From the NCBI RefSeq assembly GCF_006149005.1, contig NZ_VBSL01000011.1, positions 124,001 through 188,000 on the forward strand: a DNA stretch of 64,000 nucleotides, written 5' to 3'. Source of the DNA: Larkinella sp. C7. Lineage in GTDB: Bacteria > Bacteroidota > Bacteroidia > Cytophagales > Spirosomataceae. This document shows positions 1 through 9,040 of the stretch, in pieces. Both the position numbers and the translations under genes were made by a program. The first letter of the stretch is position 1. Every line of letters begins with the position of its first letter. The notes beneath the pieces are model-generated. The model did no database searches. It saw nothing but the letters and a program-made list of their open reading frames with translations, and was not told the DNA's origin.

Positions 1-1593
1 GCTGTTGGTCTTTTCCGTCCACTTATCCTCGTACTTGCCAAACCGGACCATGTCCGTCCGGCGCAGCATTTCCCAATAGAATTCAAAACCGCGTTCCCGA
101 TACAACAGATCCAGCGACATGGCGGTCAACGCCGGGGGCGGTGTGGTGGCTGTCCGGGCCGCCCGAACCAGGTTGACATCGGCCAGCGCACTGGCGGCAT
201 CACCACTCTTGCGAAGTTTGGCTTCCGCCCGCATCATGTAGACATCGGCCAGCCGCAGGATGATGATGTCGGCTTCGCCAAAATTCCGGCCACTGACCGA
301 TTTTTTGCTAAACTCGTATTTTTCAACCCGGTAGCCGGTGTTGTAGTTGCTGCCGGCCACGGTGAAGTCGATTTGCTCCGTGAAGTCCACGGCCTGGGTT
401 GGGCGGTTCCGGGTGTCGTGGAACAACTTGGCAACCTTGTATTTGCCATCCGCGCATTTCAAAAACACGCCGTTCCGCCGAATCAAACCGTACTGCTGTC
501 CGCGCAAAATCCCCCGGTTGATGTTAAAATTCGCTTCTGCTACGCACGAATCGGCCGGGTTGGTATAAATCGACAGGTTCTGTTTGTAAAACCGCGGATC
601 GACCGACGGGTCTTTCGGCGCATAGGCGTTCACCCAGGTTCGGTAGTAATCGGGCGTGATGCCCGGCCCGTCGGTTCCGTTGGCGTTGGGATAGGCCGGC
701 AGCGGAAACTGATCGCCAGACAGGGAGAAGTACGCCATGCGGTTATGACCGTTCAGATCGGCCCGCTGATCGACGGCAAAAATCAACTCCTTGTTGGTGT
801 TGTTGTCCGAATTAAAAATCGAAAAGTAATCCCGTGACAGTTGGTATTGCCCCGAATTGATGATCTTGTCGGTGTATTCGACGACCTTATCCATGTCTTC
901 CGGTTTGAAAGTGAACTGAGCCGCATACCGATCCCGGTAGACGGCCGCATTCAGATACAACCGGGCCAGCAGTCCCCAAACCGCCCCTTTCGTCAGCCGA
1001 CCGGGGCCAACGGCCGTCTCCAGATTTGGCTCGACGGCCAGCAGTTCGCTTTTGATGTACTCCACTGCCTGCTCACCCCGCAGTATGGTTGAATTTTCGC
1101 CCAGATCGTCCTTGACAAACACCAGCCCGTACAGGTCCAGCGTCAGCAGCGAGTAATACGCCCGCATACCCCGCGCTTCTGCCAGGTACGTTTTCGTAAC
1201 CGGATCATTCAAAGTCGGCAATGTATTGATGGCGGTAATGGACCGTGAAACGCCCTGCAAAATCAGGTTCCAGGTATTGCGCAGGTTGGGGTCGGTGCTG
1301 GTGTGCGTGTGCTGGTGCATCGCCAGATAAATACCGTTATCACCCCAATCCGTACCACCCCGGTACGGCAGAATGGCCTCGTCCGTTGAGATTTCCTGAA
1401 GCGCGAAGTAGTTGGTATGCAGGAAAATATCCGGCAGCCGCGCATACACCGGCGCAATGATTCCATCGGCAGCCTGCCGGTCGGAAAGGCCCGAAGCCGA
1501 AGCTTCGTCCAACACATTTTCAGACAGATTCGTACAGCCATTGAGGACATACACACCCGCCAGCATGACGATTAATATGATTTTCTTGATCAT
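1..1593 (-). CDS. SusD/RagB-family outer-membrane glycan-binding lipoprotein, partial
   Basis: The reading frame runs on the minus strand from an ATG at 1593 and leaves the window at base 1 without a stop, so about 531 residues are visible and the C-terminus is missing. The product starts with a lipoprotein signal ending VYVLNGC (Cys20), expected to be lipidated and surface exposed. Landmarks typical of SusD are the N-terminal helical region, an internal segment reading MMRAEAKLRKSG and a late RERGFEFYWEMLRRTD, the usual TPR-like end of the family. It starts 11 bases after the stop of the SusC gene, so the two form a SusCD pair that would bind an oligosaccharide and pass it to the TonB-dependent channel. 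The substrate cannot be read from sequence; the upstream GH2 enzyme suggests a beta-linked glycan. Confidence 0.9.
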   Translation of the reverse strand, partial: MIKKIILIVMLAGVYVLNGCTNLSENVLDEASASGLSDRQAADGIIAPVYARLPDIFLHTNYFALQEISTDEAILPYRGGTDWGDNGIYLAMHQHTHTSTDPNLRNTWNLILQGVSRSITAINTLPTLNDPVTKTYLAEARGMRAYYSLLTLDLYGLVFVKDDLGENSTILRGEQAVEYIKSELLAVEPNLETAVGPGRLTKGAVWGLLARLYLNAAVYRDRYAAQFTFKPEDMDKVVEYTDKIINSGQYQLSRDYFSIFNSDNNTNKELIFAVDQRADLNGHNRMAYFSLSGDQFPLPAYPNANGTDGPGITPDYYRTWVNAYAPKDPSVDPRFYKQNLSIYTNPADSCVAEANFNINRGILRGQQYGLIRRNGVFLKCADGKYKVAKLFHDTRNRPTQAVDFTEQIDFTVAGSNYNTGYRVEKYEFSKKSVSGRNFGEADIIILRLADVYMMRAEAKLRKSGDAASALADVNLVRAARTATTPPPALTAMSLDLLYRERGFEFYWEMLRRTDMVRFGKYEDKWTEKTNS

Positions 1594-1604
1594 GATTTCG
1601 GAGA

Positions 1605-4600
1605 TTAAAAAGTAAGATTCAGGCCCAGAACGAAGGTTTTGGCTTTCGGGTAGCTGAGGTAGTCGATGCCGTAGGAGGAAATGCCGTTGACCGTCCGGTC
1701 CGTATTTACCTCGGGATCATACCCGTCGTACTTGGTAATCACAAACAGATTCTGGCCCGTGGCCGACAAGCGGATGCCGGAAACCCAGCGGTTGATGCCG
1801 AGCAGCTTGGGGCTGAGGTTGTAGCCCAGCGACAGGTTGTTGAGCCGCAGATAAGCCCCGTTTTTCAGATAGCGCGACGAAACCGGTGCCGAGTTGTTGA
1901 TCGACTCTTTGGCGTACTGAATGGCTTCGGGCGTGGTGTTCAGCCCCTTCGACAACCGTAGCTTGTAGAAATTGGAGTTGGCGGTATTGTCGTACAGTTT
2001 GTTCCCCGAAACGCCGTTGAAATTCACCGCCAGATCGAAGCCTTTGTAGGCCACGTTGCTGTTGAAGTTGAACTGTTTCGTGGGCAGGGCGCTTCCCACG
2101 GCCACCCGGTCTTTGTCCGTCACAATGCCATCGCCGTCCACGTCGCGGAAGGTGCTGATGCCTTTGTCGTCAAAACCGGTAAATTCCTTCAGGAAGAAGG
2201 TACCGATGGGCTGTCCGTTCACGTAACCGTTGATGGTGGCCGACGTCAAACCGGAACCCGAAGCCGACCCGGAAGGAATGACGGTATACGGCGAGTTTTT
2301 CACCTCGTTGTCGATGAACGTAACGTTCCCCCCGATGTCGAACCGGAAACCGTTCAGGTTGGCGTAACGATAATTCAGATCCAGTTCGACGCCCTGGTTG
2401 GTGATGGTCATGTCCGGCACGTTGGTCCAGAACGTACCCGCCGGTTGAACGGGGTCCGCCGGGATCACTTCCAGCAGAATGTTGTTGGAAACTTTCCGGA
2501 AATAATCGACCGAGCCCGACAGCGCGCCTTTGAACAGGGCGAAATCCAGACCGATGTCGGTTTGGGAAGACACCTCCCACTGAATGTCCGGGTTGGCCAG
2601 CCGCGAATACGACGTTCCGGCGGGATACGGTCCCGTGGGAGCCAGCGGATAACTCGTTGTGGCCGATACCTGCGAGGTAAACAGCGCCTGCGTAATCTTG
2701 GACGGAATTTCCTGGTTACCGGTTTGTCCCCAGCCCGCCCGCAGTTTCAGATCGGAAAACGGCCCCGATTTCAGGAACGCTTCTTCCGACAACCGCCAGC
2801 CCACCGAGAACGACGGGAAAATACCGTACTTGTTGTTAGACCCGAACTTGGACGAGCCATCGGCCCGCACCGTGGCCGTCATCAGGTATTTGTCGTTAAA
2901 CTGGTAATTGACGCGGGAGAAGAACGATTGAAGCTCGTTTTCCAGGGCGTATCCGCCGGGGCGGTTATTCGCCAGCGTCAGATCCTGCCCCAGACCGGGG
3001 TTGTAGATCGGCTCGATGGGCGAAATCGGAAATTTGTTGATGCTTGAGCTGCGTTCCTGCACAAAAATCTTCTGGTACGAATGGCCCAGCAAAGCCGTGA
3101 GGTTGTGCTTCGTGGTCGACAACGTATAGGTGAAGTAATTCTCGATCAGCACATTACGATTGGTCTTGTAAATGGTTTCCAGCCGACCATCCTGCAAGGG
3201 AACCGCGTTGGGCAGCGACTGCAAATCCCGCACCGAACTGGAGTTGTCAACCCCCAGGTTGAGTTTGTACACCAGATCGTTCGTAATTTTGAATGACGGC
3301 GAAATATTCCCGATTACCCGGTTGATGGTGGTTACGTCCTTTTCCAGTTTCAGCGGAATCAGCGGGTTCACCCCACTCTGGTATTTGAAGGGTTCGCCAT
3401 TGGCATCGTAAGCCGGCAGCGTCGGATTGGCAGAAATCGCCCCGCCCAGCAGGCTTTCGACCGGCGGACGGCGGCTGTAGGTACTCGTCGCATTCAGGTT
3501 GACGTCTACATTCAGGCGGTCTTCCATGAATTTCTGCGACACATTGATCCGTCCTGTATACCGCTTGAATTCGCTGTTTTTCAGAATACCATCCTGATCC
3601 TGCATCCCGAACGAACCATAATAGGTCAGCTTTTCGGCTCCACCACCAAACGACACGTTGTGGTTCTGGGTATAGGCGGTCTGCGTAATTTCCTTCTGCC
3701 AGTCGGTCGAGGCTTTGAAATCTTCCAGCACACCGCCTACGGCCGGAACCTGCCGCCGGTATTCATCCGCCGAATACACTGGCAACGCCCGCGTCAGGTT
3801 GGAGATACCCAGACTGGACGACACATTGAAGGTCGAAAAACCGGATTTGCCTTTCTTGGTCGTGATCAACACCACGCCGTTGGCACCCCGCGAACCATAA
3901 ATGGCGGTAGCCGAGGCATCTTTCAATACGTCGATAGACTCGATATCCTGGGGGTTCAGAAAATTCAGCGGGTTGGACGTTCCACCCGTACTGGAGTTGT
4001 CGAGCGCAATACCATCCAGCACAAAAAGGGGCGTACTGCCCGTCCGAACCCCACCCGGCCCCCGGATCGTAATATTCTGGGCTCCACCCGGTTCGCCACT
4101 GGCTGAGGTGACATTCACCCCGGCCACTTTGCCCTGCAAAAGCTGCTCCGGCGAGTTGATGATCCCTTTGTTGAAATCGGCACTTTTGATCGACTTCACC
4201 GAACCGGTCATGTCTTTCTTGGCCGCACTCCCGTAGCCAATCACCACCACCTGCGACAGTTCTGACGCGGATGCCTTGAGAGCGACATTGATCGTGCTCT
4301 GGTTGCCGACCGCTATTTCCTGCGAAACAAAACCGATGAATCCAAACACCAGGACGGCATTGCCTTCCGGCACGGCAATCCGGTAATCGCCGTTGGCATC
4401 CGTGGTGGTTCCGCGCTGCGTTCCTTTCAAAACGACGCTGCAACCCGCCAGGGCTTCGTTCGTTGTGGCATCCGTCACCCGCCCGCTGATGGTGACATCG
4501 GCGCTCGGTCGTTCAACCTGAGAGCTGGACGTTTTAATCGTTGCCAGGGCCTGACTTTTCCCCTCGTACGCCAGTAGCGTTAGGGCGAGCAGGACACAGC

Positions 4601-4655
4601 AAAGCCTCCTCCAATGCATCGTAAAGGGAGGAGAAAAAGTGTAGAAAATCATCAT
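1605..4655 (-). CDS. SusC/RagA-family TonB-dependent outer-membrane transporter
   Basis: Up to 1016 residues, the usual size of SusC. After a signal peptide comes a carboxypeptidase-regulatory-like beta-sandwich (about residues 55-125), then the plug starting at SQVVVIGYGSAAKKDMTGSV, with the hallmark VLDGIALDN and the segment ESIDVLKDASATAIYGSRG, then a beta-barrel ending in a terminal Phe (FVLGLNLTF). The first Met gives an odd N-terminus; Met13 (start at 4619) gives a cleaner signal peptide (MHWRRLCCVLLALTLL) and may be the real start. It imports glycan fragments across the outer membrane using TonB energy, together with the SusD lipoprotein encoded 11 bases downstream. The GH2 gene lies upstream on the same strand but is separated by 545 bases, so it may be transcribed separately. 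Confidence 0.95.
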   Translation of the reverse strand: MMIFYTFSPPFTMHWRRLCCVLLALTLLAYEGKSQALATIKTSSSQVERPSADVTISGRVTDATTNEALAGCSVVLKGTQRGTTTDANGDYRIAVPEGNAVLVFGFIGFVSQEIAVGNQSTINVALKASASELSQVVVIGYGSAAKKDMTGSVKSIKSADFNKGIINSPEQLLQGKVAGVNVTSASGEPGGAQNITIRGPGGVRTGSTPLFVLDGIALDNSSTGGTSNPLNFLNPQDIESIDVLKDASATAIYGSRGANGVVLITTKKGKSGFSTFNVSSSLGISNLTRALPVYSADEYRRQVPAVGGVLEDFKASTDWQKEITQTAYTQNHNVSFGGGAEKLTYYGSFGMQDQDGILKNSEFKRYTGRINVSQKFMEDRLNVDVNLNATSTYSRRPPVESLLGGAISANPTLPAYDANGEPFKYQSGVNPLIPLKLEKDVTTINRVIGNISPSFKITNDLVYKLNLGVDNSSSVRDLQSLPNAVPLQDGRLETIYKTNRNVLIENYFTYTLSTTKHNLTALLGHSYQKIFVQERSSSINKFPISPIEPIYNPGLGQDLTLANNRPGGYALENELQSFFSRVNYQFNDKYLMTATVRADGSSKFGSNNKYGIFPSFSVGWRLSEEAFLKSGPFSDLKLRAGWGQTGNQEIPSKITQALFTSQVSATTSYPLAPTGPYPAGTSYSRLANPDIQWEVSSQTDIGLDFALFKGALSGSVDYFRKVSNNILLEVIPADPVQPAGTFWTNVPDMTITNQGVELDLNYRYANLNGFRFDIGGNVTFIDNEVKNSPYTVIPSGSASGSGLTSATINGYVNGQPIGTFFLKEFTGFDDKGISTFRDVDGDGIVTDKDRVAVGSALPTKQFNFNSNVAYKGFDLAVNFNGVSGNKLYDNTANSNFYKLRLSKGLNTTPEAIQYAKESINNSAPVSSRYLKNGAYLRLNNLSLGYNLSPKLLGINRWVSGIRLSATGQNLFVITKYDGYDPEVNTDRTVNGISSYGIDYLSYPKAKTFVLGLNLTF

Positions 4656-5200
4656 ATAGGTAGAAAGTTAAATGGTGACAAAGGTCTCGGAATCTGTGCA
4701 ATTCCAATTCTTTCGCCAAATATTTAAAAATAATTTAATATATCTAGCGACACCCCATTTCTCATTCTGCTACCCCAAAAAAATGCTCACTGGTACATGC
4801 AGCGTTCGTCTGGCTCTATACGCAATGCGAAAAGAAGTTTTGTCTATTTCCTGCTAATCAGCACGGTTTTTACCATATAGGGTCGAATTTTGCGACCGTT
4901 CAGACGAACAAATGCAGGAATAGGGGAAGCGAAAAAAAACGATAAATGCTCTGAAAATAAATGGCTTGCCAAACCACCTATTCTTGCGAAAATTATTGTG
5001 GTTACGATTTTGTTATCTTTTAACGTAAACGATGAGATTATTGACCCCGGAGGGGTCGAACGTTGATAGTACGCCTGAAATGCTCACACGACCGATTTGC
5101 CATCAACTTTACGTGCCGCTGGCACTTAAACAACTAGTAGGCAAGGGCATCATGCCATATTTCGCGTTATCTTGAGTATTACCCCGGATCGGTTGAACAC
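4656..5200. other. Intergenic region between GH2 and susC genes
   Basis: 545 bases without a credible gene. The part next to susC is AT-rich and should hold its promoter; the best -7-like element I can see, on the minus strand around 4715-4735, matches TAnnTTTG imperfectly, so I do not call it. The part next to the GH2 gene holds a REP-like pair of small hairpins, listed separately. Confidence 0.5.
5041..5128. repeat. REP-like intergenic element with two small hairpins
   Basis: Two short perfect hairpins lie 54 bases apart: GACCCCGGAGGGGTC at 5044-5058 and GTGCCGCTGGCAC at 5113-5125. GC-rich hairpins of this kind, set in AT-rich intergenic DNA, resemble the dispersed repetitive extragenic elements of Cytophagales genomes (recalled, not searched). 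Only one copy of this version was seen in the window, so its repeat nature is inferred. Confidence 0.35.
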
Positions 5201-7627
5201 TTAGCGCACCGTCACGGTGAGTTCCCCCGTTTGCAAACCGGGTGCCGTGGCTTTCAGCGTCACCTTTCCCGGTTTTGTGAGGGGCCGAAGAATGGCCAGA
5301 CAGCGACCCCGGAACGTCGTTTTTTCCGGTTTCTGAAAACTACTCAGATCCGTCGGATTGGCGTTTCCCACACCCGCCAGTTCGCCCGCACCAGCAAGCT
5401 GAAACGTAACCGGAACAGCCGCCGTGGGAACCAGATTTCCTTTTTCATCGACCACCTCGACGGCCACATACGACAGATCATTGCGATCGGCACGGATCGT
5501 TGACCGGTCGGCTTTAAGTTGCAGGCGGTGCGGTTTTCCGGCGGTAATCAATTCCACCGAACCCGTCGGCTTGCCCTTTTCAAAACTCGTGGCCTTCAGG
5601 GTTCCGGGCTCATACGGAACCGTAAACGTCGCGGTGATGGTGGTGTCGGCCATGGTTTGTTCCCCAATCAGCTTCCCGTTCAGTTCCAGCTTCACCAGCG
5701 GACTGCGCGAAAAAACCCGCACCTGGAGCGATTTCCCTTCCGCACCCGGCCACGTCCAGCTCGGCTGCTCATCCGGCCAGCCCCAGTTCGTTACGGTTTC
5801 TTTCAGGCCAGCCGGAATCGGGCTGTGAACGGCCAGTTCGATCGGACGGTTTCGCCAGACCACATCGCGATAATAGGACTGCGGTTTTTTGAACCCGATC
5901 AGATCCAGATCCCCGCAATAGGCGTTGAACCACGGCCAGGGAAATACCGCAATCGTGCTGTCTTTGGCGGTTTTCGGTTGCAGCAACGAATGACCGATAG
6001 CGGTTTCTCCCATGTAATCCATCGCCGTCCAGACAAAATCACCGATCACATACGGGTGTTTTTCCACCATCTGCCAGTTCTGAAATGCTTCTTTGGCAAA
6101 GGTTTCTGTTCCCAGGATGATGCGCTCCGGGTGCCGCTGGTGATCCGATTCGTAGTTTTTCCACTCGTAATTATACCCGCCCACATCCAGCAACGCAAAA
6201 GCAGGGTCAGAGTCCGTCCAAACCTTGCCGGGATGTTCCCAAAACACACAGAGGGCTTCTGTCACCGGGCGGGTGGGGTCCAGGCGACGGGTTTCATCCG
6301 CCAGTTTTTTCGTGATCGCCAGCCCCGAGGGTTCGGCGCGTTCGTTGATTTCGTTGCCGATGCTCCAGAGAATGACCGACGGATGGTTGCGGTCGCGCTG
6401 AATCATGGCCTGCAAATCCCGCTGCCACCATTCATCGAAAAACCGGTGGTAATCCTGCGGTTTTTTGGGTCGTTGCCACATGTCGAAGGTTTCGTCGATC
6501 ACCAGCAGCCCCAACCGGTCGCAGGCATCCAGAAAAGCCGTCGACGGTGGGTTGTGGCTGGCGCGTACGGCATTGAAACCATTGGCTTTCAGGAGTTCCA
6601 CTTTGCGTTCCTCCGCCCGGTCGATGGCAGCAGCGCCCAGCGGCCCGTTGTCGTGGTGAACACAACCGCCTTTCAGCAGAACCCGCTTCCCGTTCAGCAC
6701 AAAGCCGGTTTTGGCACTGAACCCGATCGAGCGAATGCCAAACGCCGTTGTCACGCTATCGAGTCGTTTTTTGCCCGAAAAAAGCACCACGCGGGCCCGG
6801 TACAAATCCGGTTTTTCGGGCGACCAGCGTTGCGGATTCGGGATGGTCAGCCGTTGTGTGGCTTCCCCTTTCCCCTCAGCCGCTACCGCAATGGTCTGTT
6901 GTGTTTTGCCCACGGTTTTTCCATTGGGAGCAACCACCGTAACCTGAATCGAAACCGGCATCGCGTTACCGGACTGGTTTTCAACGGTGGTCAGCACCTG
7001 CACCTGAGCGGTTTTGTCAGACACTTGCGGGGTCGTAATCGAAATACCCAGGGGGGCCACGTGAACCGGCTCGGCGACGGTGAGCCAGACGTGCCGGTAA
7101 ATTCCGGAACCGGTGTACCAGCGGCTGTTTTTGCCGTTGTTTTTCACCCGAACCGCCAGGACATTTTCCTGCCCGGCTGGCAACAAATGGGGCGTGAGGT
7201 CATACTGAAAAGGCGTGTAGCCGTACGCATGAAAACCCAGGTGACGCCCGTTGATCCAGACGTCGGTTTCCATGTGAACCCCATCAAAATAGATCGATAC
7301 GGTTTTGCCTTTTTCCGTCGGTTTGAGCTGAAAAGTTTTGCGATACCAACCCGTTCCGCCGACGGTGTAGCCCGTTGACGTAGCCCCGATACTCGCTCTC
7401 GAAAACGGCCCGGCCACCTGATCCGGCGACGGGTTGGGCAAATCCTCGATGCTCCAGTCGTGCGGCAGATCGAGGGAGCGCCAGTTGGCGTCGTTGTAAT
7501 CCCGCGCTTCGGCCTGGATGGTGCTGTCTTTCAAAAACCGCCAATCCGAGTTGAAAAGGCGGGTTCGGGTCTGGGCAAAAGTGTGGATCGTAGCCAGAAA
7601 GCTACAGGCGAGGAGGAGTATTTTCAT
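5201..7627 (-). CDS. Secreted glycoside hydrolase family 2 (beta-galactosidase type)
   Basis: 808 residues with a signal peptide cut near TFAQ (residues 1-19). Domain order follows GH2: jelly-roll sugar-binding domain (about 25-190, with FDGVHMETDVWINGRHLG), immunoglobulin-like domain (about 195-300), TIM barrel (about 305-600), then Ig/DUF4982-like and Big-like C-terminal domains (about 610-808). The acid/base is Glu426 in WSIGNEINER, preceded by the family signature RDRNHPSVILW; the nucleophile is probably Glu508 in ILGTETF. The retaining mechanism would release terminal beta-linked sugars in the periplasm or outside the cell. The layout with a C-terminal invasin-like domain is common in Bacteroidota beta-galactosidases, but beta-glucuronidase or beta-mannosidase activity cannot be excluded. 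It precedes the SusCD pair and probably acts on the same glycan. Confidence 0.9.
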   Translation of the reverse strand: MKILLLACSFLATIHTFAQTRTRLFNSDWRFLKDSTIQAEARDYNDANWRSLDLPHDWSIEDLPNPSPDQVAGPFSRASIGATSTGYTVGGTGWYRKTFQLKPTEKGKTVSIYFDGVHMETDVWINGRHLGFHAYGYTPFQYDLTPHLLPAGQENVLAVRVKNNGKNSRWYTGSGIYRHVWLTVAEPVHVAPLGISITTPQVSDKTAQVQVLTTVENQSGNAMPVSIQVTVVAPNGKTVGKTQQTIAVAAEGKGEATQRLTIPNPQRWSPEKPDLYRARVVLFSGKKRLDSVTTAFGIRSIGFSAKTGFVLNGKRVLLKGGCVHHDNGPLGAAAIDRAEERKVELLKANGFNAVRASHNPPSTAFLDACDRLGLLVIDETFDMWQRPKKPQDYHRFFDEWWQRDLQAMIQRDRNHPSVILWSIGNEINERAEPSGLAITKKLADETRRLDPTRPVTEALCVFWEHPGKVWTDSDPAFALLDVGGYNYEWKNYESDHQRHPERIILGTETFAKEAFQNWQMVEKHPYVIGDFVWTAMDYMGETAIGHSLLQPKTAKDSTIAVFPWPWFNAYCGDLDLIGFKKPQSYYRDVVWRNRPIELAVHSPIPAGLKETVTNWGWPDEQPSWTWPGAEGKSLQVRVFSRSPLVKLELNGKLIGEQTMADTTITATFTVPYEPGTLKATSFEKGKPTGSVELITAGKPHRLQLKADRSTIRADRNDLSYVAVEVVDEKGNLVPTAAVPVTFQLAGAGELAGVGNANPTDLSSFQKPEKTTFRGRCLAILRPLTKPGKVTLKATAPGLQTGELTVTVR

Positions 7628-7927
7628 ATTGGTTAAGGGAAGAAATGGTTTCGCAGCGTTGAGCGAAGGAAATCAGAGTTTACCAGAGAAAAAACGCTGC
7701 GTAACTCTGATTTCCTCCGCTCAACGCTGCGAAATAACTTCTTCATGTATAGACCAGAAAACCACCGTGCGCCGATGTTGGTGGTATACAGGACTTCGTC
7801 GTCGGCATTCCAAAAGGCGGTTTCAGACCATGCGGCCCAACACTACCCTGATCGACTGCTTTTATCAGTAAGACGGCAAAACCGGCAAAATATACCCAGT
7901 TATTTTCAGCGAAAAACGAAACTTCCG
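7628..7927. other. Intergenic region between yeeE-type and GH2 genes
   Basis: 300 bases with no credible gene. The half near the GH2 start is occupied by a long hairpin (7649-7734, listed separately). The rest shows no convincing promoter or site. Confidence 0.4.
7649..7734. repeat. Long near-perfect intergenic hairpin (32-bp arms)
   Basis: Left arm 7649-7680 and right arm 7703-7734 pair over 31 of 32 positions around a 22-base loop. The arm begins TTTCGCAGCGTTGAGCG and is written in short repeated blocks (GAGCG, GCAGCG), like the second long hairpin at 24407-24490. It could end transcription coming from the sulfur cluster before the GH2 gene, or be a palindromic mobile-type repeat. Confidence 0.7.
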
Positions 7928-8407
7928 CTACGGCAGCCGGGGCCGGAAATACCCGTACACCCAGGTTCCGGCAATGGCACTCAGCAGCGTGACCAGCACA
8001 ACCACAAAACCGCTGCCGATCTGGGCAAACAACGGACCCGGACAGGCTCCCGTGATGGCCCAGCCCAAACCGAATAACAAGCCACCGTAGATTTGCCCGG
8101 AATTGAATTTCTTGGGATGAAACACCACCTCATCACCCGCTATTGTTTTAATTTTAAACCGTTTGATCAGCCATATCGACAGCATTCCGACCACAATCGC
8201 GGAGCCGATGACACCGTACATGTGAAAACTTTGCAACCGGAACATCTCCTGAATCCGAAACCAGGAAACAATTTCAGCTTTGACAAAGACAATGCCGAAC
8301 AGAATGCCAACCACCCCGTATTTCAGGTTCCCGACAAACCCTTCTTCCTGCTTCATGTCGTTGGGTGCATCGCACGCCAACATCTCTTCTACATCTATTT
8401 TTTCCAT
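7928..8407 (-). CDS. YeeE/YedE-like sulfur transport membrane protein (second half-type)
   Basis: The open frame reaches upstream to 8515, but the first 36 residues would overlap the neighbouring gene and look non-coding; the ATG at 8407 gives a 159-residue protein starting MEKIDVEEML. Four hydrophobic segments are visible, and the motif GLGWAITGACPGPLFAQIG carries the Cys typical of the YeeE/YedE (TsuA) thiosulfate-uptake fold and its split DUF6691-like halves. It follows the sister gene by 17 bases. The two half-size proteins probably form one membrane unit that moves a reduced sulfur species, in line with the MBL/rhodanese protein encoded upstream. Direction of transport and exact substrate are unknown. 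Confidence 0.8.
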   Translation of the reverse strand: MEKIDVEEMLACDAPNDMKQEEGFVGNLKYGVVGILFGIVFVKAEIVSWFRIQEMFRLQSFHMYGVIGSAIVVGMLSIWLIKRFKIKTIAGDEVVFHPKKFNSGQIYGGLLFGLGWAITGACPGPLFAQIGSGFVVVLVTLLSAIAGTWVYGYFRPRLP

Positions 8408-8424
8408 TCGTACATCTCCGGTTT

Positions 8425-8997
8425 TTAAAACAACTTCATGAGGTGGGGTAAAATCAGGTGCGTCATTGCAAAACCGCCCGCCATAAAACAACAGGTGGCG
8501 ACCAGCGACGGCCATTGCAGATTGGAAATTCCCATGATGGAATGCCCCGACGTACAGCCACCCGCCATGCGCGTTCCGAACCCAACCAGAAAACCGCCCA
8601 GCACGAAAAACACCAGCCCTTTCAGGGTGAACAGATTAGCCACGTTGAAGATGTCACCGGGCATCAGACCTGAGAAATCACGGATGCCCAGGGCTTTCAG
8701 ATCCGCAACGGTCTGGGGTGAAATTTGAATTGCCTCCGGATTGGCCAGAAAATGTCCCGCCAGAAAACCGCCGATGAGAATACCGGCCACAAAAACCAGG
8801 TTCCAGATTTCGTGTTTCCAGTCGTAAGAAAAGAACGGAATATTAGCCGGTATACAAGCCGCACAGATGTGCCGCAGCGACGATGAAATTCCAAACGATT
8901 TATTTCCAATCAACAGCAAGGCTGGCACCGTTAGTCCGATCAGCGGCCCGGCCACATACCAGGGCCAGGGTTGACGGACAAACTCTAATAACTCCAT
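8425..8997 (-). CDS. YeeE/YedE-like sulfur transport membrane protein (first half-type)
   Basis: 190 residues, mostly membrane segments. The diagnostic stretch is [17 protein letters not shown] (about residues 149-165), matching the conserved Cys-containing signature of YeeE/YedE family proteins, known in TsuA to relay thiosulfate through Cys residues. It starts 43 bases after the stop of the MBL/rhodanese gene and precedes its partner by 17 bases, so the three probably share one transcript driven from the Crp-type promoter near 10525. The half-size form with a separate partner is common in Bacteroidota and Proteobacteria sulfur clusters. Confidence 0.85.
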   Translation of the reverse strand: MELLEFVRQPWPWYVAGPLIGLTVPALLLIGNKSFGISSSLRHICAACIPANIPFFSYDWKHEIWNLVFVAGILIGGFLAGHFLANPEAIQISPQTVADLKALGIRDFSGLMPGDIFNVANLFTLKGLVFFVLGGFLVGFGTRMAGGCTSGHSIMGISNLQWPSLVATCCFMAGGFAMTHLILPHLMKLF

Positions 8998-9040
8998 AGA
9001 TTTCCTATTTTTCTATTCAATTGGCTAATTTACAATTTTT

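Noticed and set aside
5519-7378. Long plus-strand frame of 619 codons
   Set aside because: It lies antisense to the GH2 gene, which has full domain structure and catalytic motifs. The antisense product is rich in Arg, Pro and His with no recognisable fold, as expected from a mirror frame in GC-rich coding DNA.
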